Positions 1 through 9,700 of a stretch of 21,515 bases of DNA are shown here, one piece after another. The notes beneath the pieces are model-generated. The model worked only from the letters and a program-made list of their open reading frames with translations, was not told where the DNA came from and did not search any database. A program made the translations under genes and the position numbers. The DNA comes from Phoronis ovalis (Eukaryota > Phoronida > Phoronidae), in the NCBI GenBank assembly GCA_028565635.1, contig JAOXYB010100493.1:1-21515 (forward strand), written 5' to 3'. Each line of letters opens with the position of its first letter. The stretch's first letter is position 1.

Positions 1-500
1 CCGATATTTCGTTAATACTTGACCGCGATCCCGGTTGACAAAGTCATTGTTCTCAGCCGTGATTGGCTGTTTTTTTTATGAACTTGACACACTAATTAGC
101 GCCAACCGGAAAAGAAGTCGTCGTATTTTGTACACGCTTCCGAGAATGTATAGATTTAAATTCCGTATCAGAGTTCATGAAATACAAAATATCGACGGAA
201 ATTTAACTTTTAACTTAAAAGTCCAAGAAAAACTAGGTGTATGAATCTAGAGAAACACCAAATTCTCAATTAATGGGGTGTACGAATTTCAAGAAATTAT
301 AAAATCTGAAAAAGGGGGTGTGTACGAATTGAGAAGAATTACCGTAGGTTATTTACAATATCTAGGATTAATGGAAGTATTATGAATGGAAAAAATTATT
401 CAATACATGTATTTCAAATTAAAAAAATATATTTTCTTGATTTTGTGATGTTAAATAGGCCTATAGTTACAAAATTATTGTTGATATTGGTTCATTGCAG
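1..500. other. Intron of BTBD9 upstream of its first visible exon
   Basis: No coding exon is recognisable here. The segment ends in an acceptor (TTCATTGCAG, ending at 500), so it is most simply the 3' part of a BTBD9 intron. A short motif close to GGGGTGTACGAATT occurs near 275 and again, imperfectly, near 317. A short open frame at 35-244 has no recognisable features. Confidence 0.6.
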
Positions 501-2241
501 TTCCATCCAGTAATGTAGCTACAGCAGAATTATTTGCTCTGGTTATTGAAGGAGTAAGTCGTAGTCGAAATGCATTAATCAATGGTGATTATAAGAATTA
601 TGACTGGGATTCTGGTTATACATGTCATCAGCTTGGTAGTGGTGCTATAGTTGTACAGCTGGCTCAACCTTACATGATAGGCTCTATGAGGTAGGTTGAT
701 GGGTAGAAACTTAACTAAGGGCTGGTCATCAAAAATTGCTAGTAGCGGACTTGAAATTTTTACAAATTCTTTCCAACAGTAACCCAAAGCATTTTCATAT
801 CTCTCCCACCACAGTCAAAAATTAACTGGCCAATAATGTGAACTTGCCTCCATACTAAATGTCATTAGAACACCAAGCTATTCCTAATCCTTTGTTTTTC
901 ATAAAACAAGTGAAATCACATACTACTAAAAACATTTTGGTCTTTAAGAATACATCTCTTACAAAACTGATCAATTTTATTCAAATTTTTGTCACTGGAA
1001 TTAGCAATATGACATCTTTGCAGGCTTCTGTTGTGGGACTGTGATGATAGGAGTTATCGCTTCACCATCGAGGTATCAAATAATCAACAACAGTGGTTTA
1101 TGGTATGTGATAAATCAAAAAAAGATTGCAAGTAAGTACTCTTGCCAGTTGTGCTTGATGCTAGCAGATTAATAATGTAATGTTGTATTAACCTGGTACA
1201 AAAGATATATATAATGTGCACAGGCTCTCTTACAGAGTCGCACCCACTTTGTACAAAATAGTTTAGGCTAAATGTTAATTCACATAAGAGAAGGAGTCCA
1301 TTTTAAGAGCAACATAGCAACTTTTCACTCTCCTGTCATGGCATCTGTAATATAGACAAACAGAAAATATTGTCTGGTGCTGTTCTAAACATGATATTGA
1401 ATTTTTTTTCATTTGCACATCACTTCCTGTATGCAATATTTTACATATTTTTTTATGAAATTGTTATTCTGGAAGCTTAATTACACTTATTTTCAAAGAA
1501 TGCAGTTTGTGAAATTAATCTATTTTTAGATCATGGAGCATCATCAAGTTCGAAAGACGACCTGTTACTTTTATAAGAATTATAGGAACTGGAAATACAG
1601 CTAATGAGGTATGGATTCTGAAGTTTGCTCATTAAGTGATGTTTAGATGCACACATGCATATTTCTTTAAACTAATATAAAAAATAACAAGCTTCTGATG
1701 GTTCTTTGATGTATTTTTTCTAGAGGTTCCTCAACAACATATATAACTGTTCTGCAGAAGTAGGATATTTAAATTATTACTTTTTCACAAATTCTTGTAG
1801 ACTATATGATTGCAACCTGAAAAGCAGAGGGCAGTTATGTAACATTATTCACGTTTGACTTTTATAAACTAAACAAATGTATTTCAAGTTTTGAACAGCG
1901 TTTCTGGTCATTGATGTTCTTCCAAACATGAAAAAGAGGATTTTTTTTTGTGATTTTGTCATCTGGCACTTACACCTCTTATTTTGTACCTACATTAGAA
2001 ATGCAGAATTCACATTTGAGTGTTTGTATTTCAGGTATTTCATTGTGTGCACTTTGAGTGCCCTGCTGATACAGAGGCTCTGAAGGAGTATGATGCTAGC
2101 GTTTCAGATACCACTTCGGTCATGAGTGCTTCATCGAACGACTCCACAGAGGTCGCAGTTGGCAGTGGTGCTCAGTCACCAGAATCGGCAAGTGGCTCAA
2201 TGAACAATATGAAATTTGCCCAAAGCTTAAGGCTGGCATAG
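501..2241 (+). CDS. BTBD9: BTBD9 orthologue, C-terminal exons (5' end outside window)
   Basis: Four coding exons are read: 501-690, 1024-1131, 1530-1608 and 2035-2241, the last ending in TAG. The introns are GT-AG and every join keeps the frame. Together they give 193 residues plus a split first codon. The product is the C-terminal discoidin (F5/8 type C)-like domain of BTBD9, recognised by NYDWDSGYTCHQLGSGAIVV, LLLWDCDDRSYRF, FIRIIGTGNTANE and VFHCVHFECP, which closely match the vertebrate protein. Past that domain the last roughly 55 residues are Ser/Thr-rich and less conserved, as in other BTBD9 tails. The BTB, BACK and first discoidin-like domains must lie to the left of the window. BTBD9 family proteins are BTB-domain proteins proposed as Cullin-3 adaptors and linked in animals to sleep, movement and iron regulation. 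That role is family knowledge and is not visible here. The gene is convergent with the 7TM-pseudokinase gene. Confidence 0.95.
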
Positions 2242-2984
2242 GAAAATTTTATTTTTGTCGGGCACATTTTGACACCCGTTCCACATAAAATGAACTTTTG
2301 AGCAATTCTTTATTTAAGCGCATTATTTTTATTACTTGCGAGTTCTATAATCTTATGTTAACCTTCTCAATATGGCAGAATGCCAAATGAAACAGATGTG
2401 GAATTTTCCTTGCATTTATGTATTCTGTGATTTTGCAATACGGCATAAGCTCAGATTTTGAACAAGCTAAAGCACTTTCGGCTTAGGTGATAGAATTTAA
2501 AATTGTGTTGAAGATCTAATAGAATTTTTAACTGTCCCATTTTTGCCAGGATTACTTTGCAAGGTTGGCAACTTGACACTACACTTTACGTGCAGGAGAA
2601 TTGTGTACATGGATAAAAAACTGTGATATCAAATCAAAAACCATTGTGAACTATTAAAGGATGCTATATTTATTTTGATAACGATATGTACAAAATAGTT
2701 TAGGTATAACATTAATTCTTATAATTTGAGGAGCAATTCGAAAATGTAGTCCAGTTGTATGTCAGCTTTTTTGTTTGACATTTGTTATAAACAAACAACT
2801 AATGCATTGTTTGGGAAAGAGGAATCAGTAATTTCTTACATTATTTTGCTCCTGGAAAATAGTAAAAAACATAAATCTTGAAAAAGTTCTAACTACGTTA
2901 AAACAAGCTGTGCAGTAAAACAATTTTATTAAATCTGGGTAACACCAGAGGTCAATAGTTGTGTTAGCAGATACATCAAACGTA

Positions 2985-2990
2985 AATAAA
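2985..2990 (+). other. Candidate BTBD9 polyadenylation signal
   Basis: An AATAAA hexamer lies about 745 bases after the BTBD9 stop. A second hexamer at 3112-3117 is an equally plausible alternative. No downstream GU-rich element was assessed. Confidence 0.4.
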
Positions 2991-3558
2991 ATGATTAACG
3001 ACTAAATATTAAGACACTCCTTCCAATATTGTAACAAGTGCTAGATGTAAGTTTGCATTTTAAGAGTAATTTTGAATTTACAGCTTATTCATAAATTAAT
3101 ATATTTTACTAAATAAAAAAGTACAAATTTTGTTTGTACTAATTTTGTATCCTATCAGTTTGTTTTTAGCCTTGTCTCAAAGCATATATGAATATGCTTC
3201 TTGTTGAATGTGCATTTTATGGAAACTTTAGTTTGTCCATTTGCCCATACATTTAAAAGGGTGCACACTAAAATGGTAAATGCAGTGAAGAATGTCCATC
3301 GTTGGTTTCAAACACGGCTGCACAGCAAACGGAAGATTCTAATAGTGCAGCAATAGTATGTGTAATTAGTTGAGAATGATTCAGTATTCTGATGTTGAAT
3401 TGGTTTTGTCACGTGCTGTTGGCATCTAATTGAAGCCATGAAATATATGAAGAAATCTGATAACGCATGCACCATCCATTTTCTAGGTGAGTCCTGAGAT
3501 TACTTATACTTTGTGTAATCAAACAAATCTGGTGAGCTTTTGTAAAGAACATATACAT

Positions 3559-3564
3559 TTTAAT
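3559..3564 (-). other. Candidate polyadenylation signal of the 7TM-pseudokinase gene
   Basis: An ATTAAA on the minus strand lies about 145 bases after the stop. It is a variant signal; the first canonical AATAAA on this strand is at 2930-2925. Confidence 0.3.
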
Positions 3565-3709
3565 CCAGGTTTAAACAAATTTAAAGGATTAGAAATTATT
3601 ATACTGGGTGAAATTGAATACAATTAACATGCTATTAATTGTTTTGACTTGCTTCTAGGTGTAGGTATGTTGGCTATAATTGGAATGTAATGGTGAAACC
3701 ACGAACAGA

Positions 3710-3796
3710 TTACACAGACCTTCGAAGTCGAGCAAGAATTTGTCCTGGTTTAAGTACGATTTGTTGCAACCAACAATCTTCAGCCAGACCCATCAG
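3710..3796 (-). other. Exon 5: kinase C-terminal subdomain XI and stop
   Basis: The acceptor CCTTCTTTACAG is followed in phase 0 by 28 codons and TAA at 3712-3710. The peptide begins LMGLAEDCW and continues into KPGQILARLRR. This is the kinase helix H-I signature (LMxxCWxxxPxxRPxFxxLxxxL) with the RP pair replaced by KP. Its presence after the insertion shows that the kinase domain is split and not simply truncated. Confidence 0.8.
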
Positions 3797-6700
3797 CTGT
3801 AAAGAAGGAGCAAATGTGTAAAGAGGTATGCATACTTTGTATAGTCTGGATAGAATTGCCTCACTACAAACTAGGGCACATTTTTTGATATATTATTCCT
3901 ACTAATACATATAAAATGCTTCAGCTTTGCAGAAATGTTCAACTCTAAGTATTTAGATTATGCAAGGTTACTGTAACTTGAAAATCAGATCTGTAGGGGG
4001 CAGAATATTGATTGTGTATTGTTTGTTTGGAGAGGCCTTAGAAGCATACTATTAACTGCATCTTCAAGGAAATTTGCGTGCTGCCACACACATTTTTGAT
4101 TGAAGACATTGACACAACAAATTATGCACTTTTCAATGAAAATTCAAATAATCACACATTACTAAATGGTATTGCTGACTTAGATTGTGTCTTAACATGG
4201 CATTTCATTCACCAAGGAATAATGCAGGCTGATTGCAATAATCCACGAGTACAGATGGTCTCGTTTGTTGCCATTTGGCAGTAATTACTGCCTTACTTAC
4301 AGAACTTGTTACAACAGCTAATTTAAAAGCGAGCTAAGCTTACCTGTTGTGCTGAAGCTCCTAAATTGCCTCTTGCTACAATGTTCTGTGCCATATTTTT
4401 CATTTCTGACTTTTTTCCACTTGTAAGATTGTTAAAGTCTATCTCCAAAAACATGGCTGCCAATTCTTTGCAATACTCCATGTGCACCAATCCGTTGTCA
4501 TATCTGTAATTGTTTGGAGGTACAAAATTTCCGGAAGAGTTGAATGATTCACATAAAGGCAGTGACTGATTAAGGCTAAAGTTATTATGTGGCATTTCAA
4601 TATCAGGCATTTTGATTTTGTCCATGATGAGATCAGAGTCTAAAATAAGTGAATTCACTGATATAGTATCTTCTTCTTTTCTTATTTGTTCTTCAGTTTT
4701 GTAATGATCACATTTTGTTTGAGGTCGAACTGTTGCTAAAGGGTGATTTACAAAATGTTCATCGATGGCACATTCCTCACAAATTTGAATGTCACCCTTG
4801 TTTTGCAGCCCTGAATTCGGCTTTGGCACATTTGATATCCGTTCGTGTTTCCTCATTGGCGTACTTTTTGTAAACATTTCATCAATATTAGTTTCTTCCA
4901 CAAATCCATCATTATCAAAGCAAAATGTCTCAGAGTCATTTGATATGCTGTTTTTGGACTGTTTACGAGGCGCAGAAACCATTCTTTTGTTATTATTTTC
5001 ATTTATATTATGAGATATCATTTCTATGTCAATGGTATCTGATTTTGCACCTGGAATTGTTTCATAAATTTCATCATCAGACAGCTCATTATCTACTTCA
5101 TACAAAGGTGAACCAGTAAATGAATCTGCAAAACTGGAGTTTGAATAGGTAGACATTGTAGACATTGCAAGATAATCAGAACCAGCTTGACTTTGTGCAA
5201 GTCCAGAATCAATACTGCTGAATGACTCTCGGTTTGTTTTACCTATCCCTTCCTTCTTTCTTATTACATAAGTCGTTCTGTTAAATCTGTTCTCTGGATG
5301 ATCAGAACATTGTGCATATATTGTGTTACGATTGCGAGGTTTATTTTCAAATGTAGATGGTGTTCTTCGTCCAATGGATTTGGACTGACCGGTATAAATA
5401 CCACTGTCATGGCTTGCCATACTGCTAGTTGACGCTAGTCTTTTGCATTTCATTTTTTCATCTGCTCTATGTATTCGAATATTGTCAGTTGCTGTTACTG
5501 CTGGACTGTCCTCAAAAACCTCACTGTATATAGATGTCGCAATTGAAGAATTTCTGTATTCTTCATCATTAAGTGTTGACATGGATTCGTTAACAGAAGT
5601 TCCATCAGTAAGCTGATGCTCATTTGCTTGTACAATGGTGGCTTTTCCATTTAATGGTGTATCATAGAGATTCAGTTTTGCAAGCTTGTTTGATGATTTC
5701 TGGGTTTGCTCACATACTTTTGGTAACACTTGCCTTTTTTGTTTGCCATTTCTTAATTGTATGGGATAACATGTATTTAGACTTGTACTGCTGGATTTTG
5801 CAGAGAACTCGCCACTGATAAATTCATTCAAGATGAAACCAGCATGCAACAGTTCATCAATCTCAGCTTCCTTAGTATCAGTAAGCTCTTCTGGAACTGG
5901 AGGCAATTGTCTGTTTGCCATTGAAGACATGCAATTGGAACCTTCTTGTAAAAGTAGTTGACCTTTCATTGCCTTCTGTGTTGTGAATTTTCCAAATGTA
6001 TTTTCCACCTTAGACTTATTCCTAGTTGTGCTTGAAATACCGAGTTTAAAACGGCTTAAAGATGTTAGTATTTCTAACAGTATCAGTCCATAAGAGCGTA
6101 TATCAGGGGCAAACAAGTTTTGAGATTCCTGATTGTTGGATATTTCCTGAGTAATGGCATGAATTACATTTGGACGGTGGTTTTCTAACATTTCCATTGC
6201 ATATACAGATTGTTGGATACATGATGAATTCTCAAAATCTCCAATGACTGCTTTTACTGCCATATTCTGAAAAACATGATAAAATAATTCTGCATTATGT
6301 GTGATTGTATGAATGCATAAATCTATTTTAAATTAATTGTACTCCTTCTTTTTTGTTTCCTGCAATAAAAATTTAGAGAATAAACGAATAAATAGTAGAT
6401 ATCTGTAGCAAGAATTCAAAAAATCTAGTAATCTGTGTGTACTTTATGACCACTATGGACCAGGCTTATATTTTTACATGATTAATGAATAAACTTATAA
6501 ACGTGTTTACTTTTATCCTACTAGTACTAATTAAAGTAAACACGTTTATAAGTTTATTCATTAATCATGTAAAAAAATAAGCCTGGCCCATAGTGGTTAT
6601 CAAGTACACACAGATTACTAGATTACATGCGAAATTGATGATACCACTGATATCTTTTGGAGCCAGATGATACGGATTAACTGCAGATAAAATGTTAGCA

Positions 6701-9700
6701 TCTGCATATTTGATTGTAAGATATGTCAAAGAAACTGAAAATTGCAATTATTAATATCTAAATTCAGTCTTGTTTTCATAGTCATGTTTTCAGAAATCTT
6801 CAAACAGCTTTACTATAGCAATTTGGAACAATAAAAAATCTGCACATGTGACATTTATTTGAACTTACAAAATCAGATTTTATTTCCTATAATCCTAAAG
6901 GTAATAAAAAATAAGGGAATTAAAATTGAATAGCCAATAATAAAGTAGGCAGAGGTATAACAGAATCAAACATAATGTCCCAGCTTATTGTGAACAGATT
7001 GTTTACTCCCTTGTTATAGAATTTGCCTACTTATACTGTAATCTTCAGTGTATTATGCCAGCTATGGTGATATAAGCTCTTAAAATGAATTATAATTTTG
7101 CAAATGGCTGGAAATCATTGGTTTCTTTTGAGTTTCAAGAGCACTTGTAAAAATCAACATTTCAAATGACATATTGATAAATATGATGTTTGACCATTAT
7201 ATTGCACAAGTACAGCTGAGAATTCTTCAAACATTGAAATAGTATTATCATTGAATGTTCTAAATGTCAAATGTCATTTCAGTTTTTGGATTTAAAAGAC
7301 TTTCATTTAAGTACCTGTCTAAGTTTAAATGAGCAGCTCTACTCAGAGTTTAGGATGTCAGACAAGTGAAATTGTATTGAACACTTGTGTCTGCTTGGTG
7401 AAGGTTTAATTGATACAACAAAGTTATGAGAATAAACTTATTTGCTATATTTCTGAAGACCTAGTGAAGTGGTCTTCAACAAAACAAACACAGACCCAGG
7501 ATGCAAAGACCCAGAAATTGAATAATTGGGATAGAAAAGTTTAGACAAAATATATTTGAGGGTCTGAGATAATTATGCTTTCCACAGAATTATTTTTCAA
7601 TGCAATTTTCTTTAGTTTGGTTTTGTTTAATTTGAATTATTTGGATAGTACACATTAATGAGCCAATTAACAAAATGTAGCTAATAACAAATCAGTGAAA
7701 TAAAAAATAATAATATTTTTGCAATTTGGAGTTACAAGAACTACTAAATTTGTAATATGGTTGTTTGAACTTAGAAATTAGAACAATAGTGTTTGATAGA
7801 AAACGAGTACAATTTATTAAAACTTATAGAAAAATGTTTGAAAGTTTCATTTTATATTTTTTGCTAAAAACAGGTTTCATTTGAAAAGGTGCACAAATTT
7901 CGTGAAATTGGAGAAATGGATTAATTAATTAATTTGGATTTTTTTTTGAAAATCTGGAAAAAGAGATTGCATCAAATACAGAGCCATGTCAACTGATAAT
8001 TTTTACGCTACTTTTGAGCCTTGTAGCACTTTTGACTTACTTGCAAAGAACCAGCAATCCATACAGTTTTTGTGCTGAGATTGTTGTGCAAAATTTTCAT
8101 TTCTTGTAAATGTTCTAAACCATTGGCAATGTCCAGGCTGATATGTCTAGCAGCATCTTCTGTCATCTTATGGACATTGGTTTGAAGGAACTGTCTTAGG
8201 TTTCCATGCTCAAAACATTGCATGCAAATTATTCTGCAAAAAGATTTAGAGAATTTTGCTATGACTGTATTACAAAGGGTTATCCTTGTTGTATTATTTA
8301 TAGACAATATTAAACAAAATAAAAAATCAAAAACTGAAGATCATGAGCTATGTAAAACCTACAGTATCTGCTTGAAGTAATAATTAAAATACAAATATGA
8401 AGCAACTGAGAAAAGACTTCCAAAAGATGATTTTCTGTGTGTCAGAAAGATTTGGTAGACAATATACACTGTTTGTTTTTGTATTTGTAAAATGTACACT
8501 TTATTTTCAAGATTAGGTTTTATATCAAAAATTAATAATATTATAAATTGTAAAATTTTAGGTTAACTTTAAAGTTTGGTAAAATTTATTGCTGATCTTT
8601 GTTCTAAAGGTATTTTTGGACACCTTGAATAATATCTAATCAAATAGACAATTGGAAAGTTGTCGGTTCATTTATCTTTTTGGTCATTAAATAATGAATT
8701 TAATGAAGTGTCTCTAATTGAAAGCAAAATATCAGAAATCAACCCCCAGTACTGAGGTAACAATGGAAAGACTGGATTGCAAAACAAATATTTGCAATTT
8801 TCAATAAAAGGTGAATCATATACTGAAATAGATTTTATTTTGTGTGTGTGGGAAGGTATCAATTGCTTTGTGTTTATCTGAAGGATCAGTTTTGAGTATG
8901 CATGTTCATTTGCAACAAAGTTCTTTTCTATAAAAAACAAACTTGCTATGCAGAGCCAAGTGAAAGCACTGCTACTATTTCCATATAATTACTTATATGT
9001 GAAAAATAGCAAAAATAAAAAAGTCCAACTAAACTATCAACTGTTTTTTTTTGTATGGCATGAATACATCTGAGTAACAAATCAATAATTACTCGACCTG
9101 GGTTAATGTCAATAAGCTCATCAATACCAATTAAAAGAATGTATTGACATTTTGCCAGTACTGAATATATCCTGCACAGCCTGTTGTCATTGTATTATGC
9201 CCATATGTTTAGTAAAGAAAAAATATCAATTATAAACAAAAGAATATTTGCAGCTTATTCAGTCATATGAAAAATGAGATCGTAATAATTAAGAAAAATT
9301 GAGAAGCCTGGTACAAACTTCCTCCTCATCAACTATTAGTCACCTTAGTTACCTTGGTGCTAGAAACCAAAACTTCTAATTGTTTTGTAGTGTAAGTGTA
9401 AAAGTCAAATAATGATTCCTAATTATTTATTTGAAAAAATTAGTTCCTTTAATTGTTGTTATAGATGTGGGTTGGTACGCAATAATTAAGGGACTTTCAT
9501 TTTTTTTGTTTTTGAACTCAAAATGGAACCCATCTCTAGGAATATCACTGAAAAAAGAGACCATATGATTTTTGCCCAGGCAGAGGGATCCATTTCTATA
9601 GTTTTGCTGCAAATACGGAATAAACAAGAATGTTGTTGGAAAGTGGACCCATTTCTTGGGACTTTTCTATAAAAACTATATCGATTTCTTGATGAAGGTG

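Larger units (their letters stand above)
2242..3709. other. Convergent 3' region between BTBD9 and the 7TM-pseudokinase gene
   Basis: About 1.5 kb of AT-rich sequence separates two stop codons that face each other. It should hold both 3' untranslated regions. Plus-strand AATAAA hexamers occur at 2985-2990 and 3112-3117. Minus-strand candidates are ATTAAA at 3564-3559 and AATAAA at 2930-2925. If the distal minus site is used, the two transcripts overlap as antisense. No further gene is recognised. Confidence 0.6.

Noticed and set aside
3270-3490. Short plus-strand frames that look codon-like, and a GTGAGT at 3487
   Set aside because: Two different frames look equally plausible, neither matches a known family, and a trial join to the 3659 segment stops quickly.
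3659-3825. Plus-strand exon-like segment with a TTCTAG acceptor and GTATGC donor, open in one frame
   Set aside because: The minus strand here encodes the kinase subdomain XI exon with a better acceptor, correct phase and recognisable motif; the plus-strand frame is antisense coincidence.
4078-4284. 68-residue plus-strand open frame
   Set aside because: It lies inside the last intron of the minus-strand gene, has no splice or start support, and no recognisable motif.
4789-5818. Three plus-strand open frames within exon 4 of the receptor gene
   Set aside because: They are antisense to a long coding exon that has clear homology at both ends.
8668-8940. 90-residue minus-strand open frame in intron 2
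   Set aside because: Kinase homology is continuous without it, there are no good splice borders, and no family was recognised; it is noted only as intron content.
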